DNA of 19,162 nt from contig DEUU01000330.1 in the NCBI GenBank assembly GCA_002362735.1, positions 1-19,162 of the forward strand, read 5' to 3'. The stretch is from Dehalococcoidia bacterium UBA3254 (lineage in GTDB: Bacteria; Chloroflexota; Dehalococcoidia; Dehalococcoidales; UBA3254). The notes beneath the pieces were generated by a model, which made no database searches, was not told the origin of the DNA, and worked only from the letters and a program-made list of their open reading frames with translations. The position numbers were made by a program, and so were the translations under genes. Of the stretch, positions 8,884 to 15,621 are shown one piece after another (positions within the stretch are counted from its first letter, which is position 1; every line of letters begins with the position of its first letter).

Positions 8884-10249
8884 AGCGAGTTCCTTCTCCA
8901 GGGTTGCTGGCAACAGTGATTTGGCCGCCATGATTAATAACTATCTCTCTTGCAATGGCCAGACCAAGACCAAATCCGCTTCTTAAACCGCTGGACGACT
9001 GAAAACGGTCAAACACAAACGGAATTTGCTCTGGAGGAATTCCAGGGCCGCTGTCAGCAATCGTGATATTCAAAGATTGATGTTCATCCGGCCTGGTGAT
9101 AACCTTTATCTCTCCATATTGTGGGGTATTTTTAATCGCATTATCCAGCAGATTATTGAAAACATCTTCGAGGCGGTCCGCGTCACCGTTCACAAATCCG
9201 GAGTATTCCATTTCGTTTTTCAGGGTTATTTTCTTTTCTTCCAAACGCAGAGCAAATATTTCCTGACAGTGGAGCAACAAATCCCGGATACTAACCGGTT
9301 CTTTGGCCATTTTTACCTGGCCGGCTTGCATTCGGCTAAGCTCCAGGAGTTCATTTACCTGCCGGATCATGCGTTTGGACTCATCTTCGATGATTCGGGC
9401 GGCTTTCTGACGGGTTTCTTCATCGCTGGCAGTACCATCCAGCATGGCCTGGGCAAACCCCTGGATCGATGTTAATGGACTTCTCAATTGATGCGAAACA
9501 TCCGCAACAAAATGGCGCATTTGCTGTTGGGAATCTTTCAATTTTTCTGCCATTTCATTGAAATCGGTTGCTAGAGCCTTTATTTCTGCTGGTCCGGTGG
9601 GTGTTACTTTCTCATCATAACGCCCCTGGGCAATGTTGCCGGCCACTTTTGATAAAGCCTGAATAGGCCTGGATACTGACCGTGCCAGGAAAAAAGCCAT
9701 TACCAGTGAAATTATCAAAGCAATTATTCCCGACCAGAAAAAGGGATTTATTAATCCGGAAACTACGAAAGCCAGATTGCTGCGCGGTTGAGAAAGAATA
9801 ATCGTCTGCGGCCGCGGTATCAAAGTTTCGCCTGCTCGCGATAATGGATATGCCGAGTAAACATATTCCTTTCCGCTGGCAGCAGTGAAAATACCGTGGG
9901 CGGGCTGAGATATTCCGTGCGGCAATCCTTCGGGGACACTCAGAGGATTGCTTGAGCCACCGGGAGAGGCTTCTCGTAAAAGATTTCCTTTGTCATCCAC
10001 AAACAATATATAAGTATTGTTATCTGCTGCTAACTGTTGAATATTCGTCCAGGCTTGAGCCAGAGTTGTTTGTCCACGGAGTAATTCCTTGATCTGATTT
10101 GAAATTGGACGGGTCATATCGTCCAATCTTATCAAAACTATCTGATCGCGGTAATGTTGAAGTAATACGGATACTGAAATTGCCGAGACGCCCAGACATA
10201 AAATAACTAACAGAAGATAAGAAAGAAATAAACGCGTCCGAAAACTCAT
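8858..10249 (-). CDS. Sensor histidine kinase, HAMP-HisKA-HATPase (PhoR/BaeS-like)
   Basis: 463 residues, membrane-bound. Helix 1 (about 8-30), an extracytoplasmic sensor domain (about 31-168), helix 2 (about 170-189), a HAMP linker starting SVSRPIQAL (191-199), and a HisKA domain with phospho-acceptor His253 in VADVSHQLRSPLTSIQGF. The HATPase domain has the N box FNNLLDNAIKNTP (364-376), G1 ADSGPGI (398-404), F box FVFDRF (411-416) and G2 GFGLGLA (425-431). All key residues are intact. The ATG abuts the stop of the response regulator (TAAATG), showing translational coupling. The sensed signal is unknown. It faces a cell-envelope operon across a 26-base convergent overlap, so an envelope stimulus is plausible but inferred. 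Confidence 0.95.
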   Translation of the reverse strand: MSFRTRLFLSYLLLVILCLGVSAISVSVLLQHYRDQIVLIRLDDMTRPISNQIKELLRGQTTLAQAWTNIQQLAADNNTYILFVDDKGNLLREASPGGSSNPLSVPEGLPHGISQPAHGIFTAASGKEYVYSAYPLSRAGETLIPRPQTIILSQPRSNLAFVVSGLINPFFWSGIIALIISLVMAFFLARSVSRPIQALSKVAGNIAQGRYDEKVTPTGPAEIKALATDFNEMAEKLKDSQQQMRHFVADVSHQLRSPLTSIQGFAQAMLDGTASDEETRQKAARIIEDESKRMIRQVNELLELSRMQAGQVKMAKEPVSIRDLLLHCQEIFALRLEEKKITLKNEMEYSGFVNGDADRLEDVFNNLLDNAIKNTPQYGEIKVITRPDEHQSLNITIADSGPGIPPEQIPFVFDRFQSSSGLRSGFGLGLAIAREIVINHGGQITVASNPGEGTRFTVVLPLS

Positions 10250-10930
10250 TTAAGGTTTCTCCGTAACCGTCATTTTATATCCGATCGAGCGTAACGTGTC
10301 GATATTCACACCCGAACCCAGTATCTTTTCACGCAGGTGATTAATATGAACATCTACCGTACGGGTCTCTCCATAATAATCGAATCCCCACACTACCTCC
10401 AACAATTTATCCCGGCTAAAAACGGTCCCCAGATTCTGGGCTAATGTGGCTAAAAGAGCGAATTCTTTCGTCCGCAGTTGCAGCAGCGTTCCATCAACAG
10501 TTACTTCATGCCCCGACAGGTTGATTCTCAACTTCCCTAATTCTAATAAATTAGCTGGCTGCGGTCCGGCTTGATAACGGCGCAAGATGGCTTTAATCCT
10601 GGCAATCAACTCTCTTGGATTAAACGGTTTAGTAAGGTAATCATCCGCTCCCATTTCCAACCCGACAATTTTGTCTACATCCTCTTTTCTGGCAGTCAAC
10701 ATTAGTATGGGCACCTGGCTTTTAGTTCTGATTTTCCGGCAGACTTCAAAACCGTCCGTATCCGGCAACATGAGATCCAGAATGACCAGATCAGGATTCA
10801 TCTGCAGGAGTTTTGGAAGAGCATCATTTCCGCGCGATACAGTATCCACCTGATAGCCTTCCCGAGTGAGATACAATTTAACCAGTTCAAGGATGTTTTG
10901 TTCATCATCTATTGCCAGTATTTTCGGCAT
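10250..10930 (-). CDS. OmpR/PhoB-family response regulator
   Basis: 226 residues. The receiver domain (1-115) has the acidic pocket Asp8 and Asp9, phospho-acceptor Asp52 in ILDLMLPDTDG, Thr79 and Lys101. A linker is followed by a winged-helix DNA-binding domain (about 130-224) with the RTKEFALL and RTVDVHINHLREK motifs, the latter on the recognition helix. It acts with the downstream kinase. The ATG has AGGA upstream. A TATAAT (10963-10968 on the minus strand) is a likely -10. Confidence 0.96.
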   Translation of the reverse strand: MPKILAIDDEQNILELVKLYLTREGYQVDTVSRGNDALPKLLQMNPDLVILDLMLPDTDGFEVCRKIRTKSQVPILMLTARKEDVDKIVGLEMGADDYLTKPFNPRELIARIKAILRRYQAGPQPANLLELGKLRINLSGHEVTVDGTLLQLRTKEFALLATLAQNLGTVFSRDKLLEVVWGFDYYGETRTVDVHINHLREKILGSGVNIDTLRSIGYKMTVTEKP

Positions 10931-10962
10931 TGAAAAATCCTGTATAGTTAATTTTTCTCCTT

Positions 10963-10968
10963 ATTATA
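10963..10968 (-). promoter_or_regulatory. Candidate -10 element of the two-component operon
   Basis: A perfect TATAAT on the minus strand, 32 bases before the ATG at 10930. The -35 about 17 bases further upstream (TGGCAA) is weak, which would suit an activated promoter such as an autoregulated response regulator gene. Confidence 0.4.
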
Positions 10969-10999
10969 GCGAAAAATTTGGATTTTGCCATCTCAATGG

Positions 11000-11034
11000 T
11001 ACAGGCGCAGACTTAAATTTATGCTGCGCCTGTA
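11000..11034. repeat. Inverted repeat, 11-bp perfect arms, possible regulator site or RNA hairpin
   Basis: TACAGGCGCAG at 11000-11010 pairs perfectly with CTGCGCCTGTA at 11024-11034; the 13-base centre contains the near-palindrome TAAATTTA. It lies between the stop of the secreted-protein gene and the promoter of the response regulator, both on the minus strand. Neither side has the T tract of an intrinsic terminator. Confidence 0.7.
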
Positions 11035-11093
11035 AAAGACTGCTTACTCTAATTCAAATTCGTGTCAGAACCGGGATCAACGGGAGATAGGGA

Positions 11094-11912
11094 TTATGGA
11101 TTCAAAATCGTGATGACGCTTAAGACAGGCATAAACCCCTGTTTCACGGCTACCAGAAGATATTTCCCCGAATCGAAAGTATTCGTAATCTGACCACTTT
11201 CATCTGTCTGTCCGATTTTTTCGGCAATGCAACTTAATTCGGATTCCCAATTCAAATTCCGAAGGTTTCCTCTATTTGTCGATTTAAGTTGAGCTATCTT
11301 TTCTCGGACCGTTTTTATGTTAGCCGATTCAACCATCCATAAACCAGCTCCGACAATCGGATCTGAATTGTCTTTCTGATTTACTTTAATGGAGACTGTT
11401 TCGCCAGGAGCTGCTCTTTTCGGAGCATTAATGGCCATTATATTTCCGACGGAGATGGGAGAATAACCGGGTAAGTAACCCGGCTTTAAAGCGACCAGGA
11501 CATATTTTCCGGCTTCAGTAACCTTGTAAAAGATTTTGCCATGAGCATCTGTATGATAGAGAAAAGTACCGCTGGCGTTCAGTATGTTTTCACAGTTGGC
11601 CTCGGTAACATTTGCCAGATTCTGAACAGTCATATCTTTTACCGCTTGCTTGACGGAATTAATATTCTCTTTTGGTAAAACCCAAACTCCTGCGCCTTCC
11701 ACCGGCTCCTGATGTAATCTGGAGAATACGGTCAATTGAATTTCTTGCCCGACGCGGACCCCAAAAGGCTGAACAATGGCTAAATGGACCTTCGGGAAGT
11801 TTTTTTTGCTGGCATCGGCAGCAGCCTGTCCCTGGGCCATTATGGCTAACGGAGTTGTTACAAGAGTCAGAATTGCTAAAGTGGCTGCCAGAATGATCTT
11901 CCACTTCTTCAC
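11094..11912 (-). CDS. Secreted protein with two internal Ig-like repeats, unknown function
   Basis: 272 residues from a GTG at 11912, preceded by an excellent GAAAGGAGG ribosome site. An earlier ATG at 11987 would place hydrophilic residues before the signal peptide and is less likely. A signal peptide (KKWK, hydrophobic core to about 25, cleavage after IMA) indicates export. The mature part contains two homologous units of about 87 residues (about 69-155 and 184-270). Each starts with a P-V/I-x-GAG-V/L-W motif, carries a helical stretch with NI-x-x-V and one Cys (Cys107, Cys228), and ends with GKY-LVA-K-G-x-x-P. The strand pattern resembles carboxypeptidase-regulatory or CNA-B type Ig-like folds, but I do not recognise a named family. 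A surface or envelope role is inferred. Confidence 0.72.
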   Translation of the reverse strand: MKKWKIILAATLAILTLVTTPLAIMAQGQAAADASKKNFPKVHLAIVQPFGVRVGQEIQLTVFSRLHQEPVEGAGVWVLPKENINSVKQAVKDMTVQNLANVTEANCENILNASGTFLYHTDAHGKIFYKVTEAGKYVLVALKPGYLPGYSPISVGNIMAINAPKRAAPGETVSIKVNQKDNSDPIVGAGLWMVESANIKTVREKIAQLKSTNRGNLRNLNWESELSCIAEKIGQTDESGQITNTFDSGKYLLVAVKQGFMPVLSVITILNP

Positions 11913-11937
11913 GATATTATCCTCCTTTCTTTTTACT

Positions 11938-11954
11938 GAGGATCGGCTATCCTC
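11938..11954 (-). promoter_or_regulatory. Leader hairpin upstream of the secreted-protein gene
   Basis: GAGGAT and ATCCTC form a perfect 6-bp stem with a 5-base loop in the predicted leader RNA. The 5' arm is part of a second ribosome-site-like stretch, AAGGAGGAGG, with no start codon behind it. The stem could sequester this purine-rich stretch or act as an mRNA stabiliser. Confidence 0.35.
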
Positions 11955-12097
11955 CTCCTTAATGGCTCCGAAACTCAGTTTAATCAACCCGATCCTTCAA
12001 TATACCTTCTACTTTACAGGAGAGTTGTTATCCCCGTTTAACCGTTTTGTAAAATCTATGTAAATTTTAAGACTTTAAGAATTGGTCATTTTGCCTA

Positions 12098-12126
12098 TTG
12101 ACATTCTTTTATGTAAACTATACGAT
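12098..12126 (+). promoter_or_regulatory. Promoter of the small membrane protein gene
   Basis: Consensus TTGACA (12098-12103), a 17-base spacer and TACGAT (12121-12126), 51 bases before the ATG. Confidence 0.6.
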
Positions 12127-12177
12127 AATTAATCAGGTTAGCAATGTTATCTTAGAAAGAATATTAAGGAGAATGTT

Positions 12178-12597
12178 ATGTCAACACCTCCAAGGCACGA
12201 AAAAGAAGAAGAAAAACGGGAAAAAGAAGATGAAAAAAGGCATGAGAAAACTTTTGAAGAAAAATGGAGGCATAATCCTGTACGTGTGATTACTCTGGCT
12301 ATCGTTCTTATCTGGGGTGGTATCGTTGCATTGATAGAAGTATCACCCATAACCAGGCCTTCATGGTGGGAAGGTTGGGCGATCTTCTTTGCTGGAACCG
12401 GAATAATTCTACTGATTAAAGCAGCTTTTCGTCTTAGACCCGAGAATCGGCGTCCGGTTGGCGGAACCGTGATTATCGGATTGGTTTTACTGGCAATTGG
12501 TGTTGGCGGTATTGTGGGGTGGGGTTATACCTGGCCGGCCATACTAATCATCGTAGGCGTATTTCTGGTTTTGAGGTATGCCATTCGTCGGCGCTAA
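12178..12597 (+). CDS. Small four-helix membrane protein, LiaI/LiaF-transmembrane-like
   Basis: 139 residues. A highly charged N-terminus of about 34 residues, dominated by Glu, Lys and Arg, precedes four predicted membrane helices (about 35-57, 64-84, 94-117, 119-137). The end WPAILIIVGVFLVLRYAIRRR resembles the transmembrane region of LiaI/LiaF-like proteins (DUF5668 type), which in other bacteria sense or respond to envelope stress. The ribosome site AAGGAGA precedes the ATG by 7 bases and the gene has its own promoter. It is divergent from the secreted two-repeat protein and close to the two-component genes. The family assignment rests on topology and the C-terminal motif only. Confidence 0.72.
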   Translation: MSTPPRHEKEEEKREKEDEKRHEKTFEEKWRHNPVRVITLAIVLIWGGIVALIEVSPITRPSWWEGWAIFFAGTGIILLIKAAFRLRPENRRPVGGTVIIGLVLLAIGVGGIVGWGYTWPAILIIVGVFLVLRYAIRRR

Positions 12598-12604
12598 AAA
12601 GCGA

Positions 12605-13753
12605 CTAAAGCCTTCCGAGATTGAGACTCATAAATTCATTCCAGCCATAAGCTAAAGTCGTCCACCATCGATCCCGCCCGATGCAGCGAAAATACGGAGG
12701 ATAAAAAGCCCGTATGCAGTCGCCGATTTTATAGCGGGCGAGAATTGGAGTTGAAACAATGAGACTTCCGTTCTCTCCCGGCTTCATTTCATGCAGCAAT
12801 TTAATTCCGGCTTTTGTCTGTACCTCCAACAAGAATAAATCATAATTAGGCACCCAGGCTCGGTTTTCATCTTTCTGCTGGCCGAACATTCCTTCTGTTG
12901 CTCCATAAATTTCCCGTATCGCAGCGTTACCGTAATAGGCTCTAAGCGAAGGTTCGTGCTGGGTATTAATTCCCGGTATACTGCCCAGAGTCATAATACG
13001 TAAGTTCGGCCAGAGGTTCTTTGGATAAATCCCGTGTTTGCGTTTCAAATGACGGCCGAAAAGAATCGCTGTTGGGGCCACCCCGCCTATCATCGTCACA
13101 TTCTGGTCTCGGCACTTTTGATACGCTAATTCGAATCTGGCTTCCCAATCTCGAAGGGTTTTCCCCCCACCCAGTGCATCTATATCATTTTGTTCCGGCA
13201 AGGAATGGATCGGGGTTGAAGCACTTACGTGTTTAACGTAAATACCAGAGCTATAACCGTACTCCAGTTCTTTCTCTCCAACCTTGACTTTACCTACCAC
13301 AGAGGGGAAATTTAAATTTAGATTGACTCCCTGAAAGATATCAAAACGACCGCTCGTGATCGCAAAATTAACCATGGCGCGGGCGGCGCTGATGCGCATT
13401 TTTATATCCGTCGGCGTCATGGGAATGAATTTTACTTCGTCTTGTGTTGTTCCTCGGGTTATCGCCCAACCTGCAGGCTCTTCATTAAGCATTAAGCGAG
13501 TATCGCCTGCCATTACTCGTTGTATCATTGGTTTATAATCATCATAAGTTGTCACGGGGAATGCTTTACGAAATTCATCTATATTTTTAATCTTTTCTGC
13601 TCCATGCACTTTTCCATATTCGGTTTCAGCATAGACGGATAGAAGATAATTCAGGAATTTGTTTTGGGCTGTTAAGGGATCATTTAAAGACTGCTGCCAG
13701 GGTTGGACCATATTTTTTAGCATCTGTACTACTACCTGGGGGTCTTTATTCAT
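12605..13753 (-). CDS. GH3-family acyl-adenylating enzyme (short bacterial form)
   Basis: 382 residues, predicted cytosolic. It matches the GH3 auxin-responsive family of the ANL adenylating superfamily: AETEYGKVHGA (42-52), FPVTTYDDYKPMIQRVMAGD (65-84), the phosphate-binding loop ITRGTT (98-103), the adenine motif YGATEG (283-288) and YKIGD (341-345), whose Asp binds ribose. Plant GH3 enzymes conjugate amino acids to acyl acids such as auxin or jasmonate; the bacterial substrate is unknown. The protein stops shortly after the GRD motif, lacking the C-terminal lid of the longer plant proteins. This may be the normal short form of the lineage or a truncation. The start has AGAGGTGAT upstream and a good promoter. 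It is convergent with the small membrane protein, 7 bases apart. Confidence 0.83.
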   Translation of the reverse strand: MNKDPQVVVQMLKNMVQPWQQSLNDPLTAQNKFLNYLLSVYAETEYGKVHGAEKIKNIDEFRKAFPVTTYDDYKPMIQRVMAGDTRLMLNEEPAGWAITRGTTQDEVKFIPMTPTDIKMRISAARAMVNFAITSGRFDIFQGVNLNLNFPSVVGKVKVGEKELEYGYSSGIYVKHVSASTPIHSLPEQNDIDALGGGKTLRDWEARFELAYQKCRDQNVTMIGGVAPTAILFGRHLKRKHGIYPKNLWPNLRIMTLGSIPGINTQHEPSLRAYYGNAAIREIYGATEGMFGQQKDENRAWVPNYDLFLLEVQTKAGIKLLHEMKPGENGSLIVSTPILARYKIGDCIRAFYPPYFRCIGRDRWWTTLAYGWNEFMSLNLGRL

Positions 13754-13795
13754 AATGGATCACCTCTGCTTGTCTTTTCGGCTAAAGTAAGACGC

Positions 13796-13824
13796 ATCAT
13801 ATTCCGTTTTAAACCCGTTGTCAA
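13796..13824 (-). promoter_or_regulatory. Promoter of the GH3-family gene
   Basis: On the minus strand a consensus TTGACA (13819-13824), a 17-base spacer and TATGAT (13796-13801), 42 bases before the ATG at 13753. This indicates independent transcription from the arsenic operon upstream. Confidence 0.65.
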
Positions 13825-13922
13825 TCTTTGTCTTTGGGGTGATCGCACTCAATAAATAGTATGCATGAGCTTCATTCAATATTAATTCTTCATCGAATAA
13901 TACTTGTAAAAAATATAACCTT

Positions 13923-14398
13923 CTAATACTCTGTCAACACTTAAACTGAGGATAAAGTCTTTTAAACTTTGTTCTCGCCATTTTGTTCGTAAACTGCCAG
14001 TCTACACTTTTTTGATTAATATTTCGGGTTATTTCCCACTCTGCTAATTCTAGATCCAGAGCTGGGAGAGTCGGAATTCTACGATCTAGACATTGCCTGG
14101 ACAATGCACTCAATTCAATCTCCGCAATATTTAACCAACTGCCGTGTTTTGGGGTGTGATGAATTTCCAGCCGCTTGGCCAATCTACGCGCTGTTTCGGG
14201 CGAGAAAGCCTCATACAACGATGAGACAGAATTGAGTGTTTAAATTATCCATTACCAGCCGGATTTTAGGAACAGTATCCAATAAACCGCTCCGTTCGTT
14301 TTTTGTTAGACGGACATGATATTTATTCTTGGGCATGGTACACACCTCCCTTCAATAAGAAGAGATACCATAAATCCTGGATTATATTATAGTATTAG
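13923..14398 (-). mobile_element. IS630-family remnant, internally deleted
   Basis: This segment holds the IS630 transposase remnant. Matching 8-base ends, CTAATACT at 13923-13930 and AGTATTAG at 14391-14398, each contain a TA that could be the target duplication. The match does not continue inwards, so these borders are tentative. The element lies exactly where the oxidoreductase remnant breaks off. Confidence 0.45.
13934..14336 (-). pseudogene. IS630-family transposase remnant (internal deletion plus frameshift)
   Basis: From the ATG at 14336 (ribosome site GGGAGGTG) the sequence reads MPKNKYHVRLTKNERSGLLD, the IS630 N-terminus. It then jumps to KIRLVMDNLNT, which belongs near the second catalytic Asp of the DDE domain, so roughly the middle half of the gene is missing. 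After NT the frame changes: the continuation SLYEAFSPETARRLAKRLE, HHTPKHGSWLN, AEIELSALSRQCLDRR is in another frame and runs to 13934. It contains the catalytic Glu of the AEIE motif. The product cannot be active. Its position at the end of the arsenic operon, against a truncated gene, suggests it contributed to the decay there. Confidence 0.85.
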
Positions 14399-14706
14399 TG
14401 TTTACAATGTACTAGTCCTTCATGGGATACAATGCGCACTTTTTTATTACCAGGCACAACCGCTTGAGCTCGTTGATTGAGCAGTAAGCGGATTCCCCGC
14501 TCTTCGAATTCCTGGATTTTATGGTGAGCTAAAGTCTGTCAGTCGGTAACTTCTCAACTCTGATAAAACGCAAGCCGCAGGTACTGTAGCCCTGGTAAGC
14601 ATCAGCTACTACCACCGTAACATCGGCTTTCCTGTCCAGTACCTTAACGCGTAAAGCTGCGCTGATTCCCGGTACCTTTTCCCCCAATAATAAGTATCTT
14701 CGGCAT
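14395..14706 (-). pseudogene. Remnant of an FAD/NAD(P)-dependent disulfide oxidoreductase (CoA-disulfide reductase-like)
   Basis: The remnant starts 24 bases after the arsM stop with a good ribosome site and reads MPKILIIGG, the start of a Rossmann FAD-binding fold. A one-base frameshift in the run GGGGGAAAAGG is followed by GISAALRVKVLDRKADVTVV, then ADAYQGYSTCGL, where the Cys corresponds to the redox-active Cys of this family. A second frameshift follows, then FYQS, a TGA, EVTD, another TGA and QTLAHHKIQEFEERGIRLLL, ending in VRIVSHEG. The rest of a gene of about 450 codons is absent. Two frameshifts, two stops and truncation next to an IS remnant mark it as dead. It was probably the last gene of the arsenic operon. 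Confidence 0.78.
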
Positions 14707-14730
14707 TCCTCTCTCCCTTATTACTTTCTT

Positions 14731-15579
14731 CTATGTTTTCATCCCGGAGACCTTAATACTGGCTATAGAAGCTGATATTTCATTTATTTGGTCGGGAGTT
14801 ATCTTCAGGTTATCCATGATTACTTTGGCGGTTGGATCATTCAGCATACAATCCAAAGGGAAAGTGCTTTCTTGCTCAATTTTGACCTGAGTAAACCCGG
14901 CCGCCTTAATCGTTTTCAGATAATCGGACTTCTTGATGGCTCCGGAAATACAACCGACATAGGCAGCTACAGATTCCATTATAAAATCAGGCAGATCTTT
15001 AAGGATAACGATATCGGATACCATCAGCCTTCCGCCCGGTTTCATCACCCGGTAGGCTTCCTGAAAAACCCTTTTCTTATCATTAGAAAGATTAATCACG
15101 CAATTGGAAATAATGATATCCACTGAGTTATCGGCTACCGGCAAGTTTTCGATTTCGCCCAATCTGAATTCGACGTTTTTATAATTACCCTTCCGGGCGT
15201 TTTCCCTGGCTTTATCCAGCATTTCGGGGGTCATATCCACACCAATAACTTTACCTTTGTTACCAACTCTGGGAGAAGCCAGGAAACAATCAAAGCCGGC
15301 GCCAGAACCCAAATCAAGGACCACTTCCCTTTTTTTCAAAGAAGCCAAAGCAATCGGATTACCACAACCTAAACCCAGGTTGGCTCCTTCAGGGACTGCA
15401 TTCAAGTCTTCATCGCTGTAGCCTATTTGTTTGCTGATCGTTTCTGCACCATTGATTGAGGAACCGCAATCGCAGCTAACCGAACTGTTAGCATTAGCAG
15501 GACCTCAGCAGGAGCCGCTTTGTTTGGCTACTTCAGCGTAACCTTCTCTGACTATTTTTTTGATCTCTTCTTTTTTCAT
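14731..15579 (-). CDS. arsM: Arsenite S-adenosylmethyltransferase ArsM, probable selenoprotein (TGA at codon 25)
   Basis: 282 residues if the in-frame TGA at 15505-15507 is read as selenocysteine. The ATG at 15579 has a GGGAG ribosome site and begins MKKEEIKKIVREGYAEVAKQ, the usual ArsM N-terminus. It continues SGSC-U-GPANA, SCDCGSS, IGYSDEDLNAVPEGANLGLG with no other interruption. SAM is bound by VLDLGSGAGFD (88-98). The As(III)-binding cysteines match Cys72 (GLGCGNP), Cys160 (SNCVINL) and Cys210 (YVGCISG). ArsM methylates trivalent arsenic using SAM and thiol reductant. Residue 25 is a Cys in common relatives, and the TGA is followed by a SECIS-like hairpin. A TTG at 15405 would give a 224-residue protein, but it has no function-based support and would discard conserved sequence. 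The alternatives to Sec are a nonsense mutation or a sequencing error. Confidence 0.88.
15457..15507 (-). promoter_or_regulatory. Candidate bacterial SECIS element in arsM
   Basis: Starting at the TGA (15507), the RNA can fold with outer arms UGAGG (15503-15507) and CCUCA (15457-15461). A partial inner CC-GC/GC-GG helix follows, then a perfect 6-bp upper stem GCUAAC/GUUAGC (15475-15480 with 15487-15492) closing a 6-base loop AGUUCG. The loop begins 19 bases after the TGA and has G at its second position. Both fit the published bacterial SECIS rules of a G in the first two loop bases and a distance of about 16-37 bases. Confidence 0.7.
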
Positions 15580-15621
15580 TTCTATCTCCCTGTTTTTAAT
15601 TTAAAGTATTGTTTCAAATTC

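Noticed and set aside
9026..9475. Plus-strand open frame of 149 codons inside the kinase gene
   Set aside because: It is antisense to the conserved HisKA and HATPase coding sequence, and its translation resembles no protein family.
11000..11034. Intrinsic terminator
   Set aside because: The stem is strong, but no T-rich tract follows on either strand.
14545..14565. In-frame TGA codons of the oxidoreductase remnant as further selenocysteines
   Set aside because: They occur at positions that fit Gly and Trp codons, between two frameshifts, in a gene that is truncated. This is decay.
15505..15507. TGA in arsM as a simple nonsense mutation with a downstream restart
   Set aside because: The upstream frame keeps the conserved ArsM N-terminus with a good ribosome site and no other lesion, the TGA replaces a Cys, and a SECIS-like hairpin follows. 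The TTG restart at 15405 would remove conserved residues.
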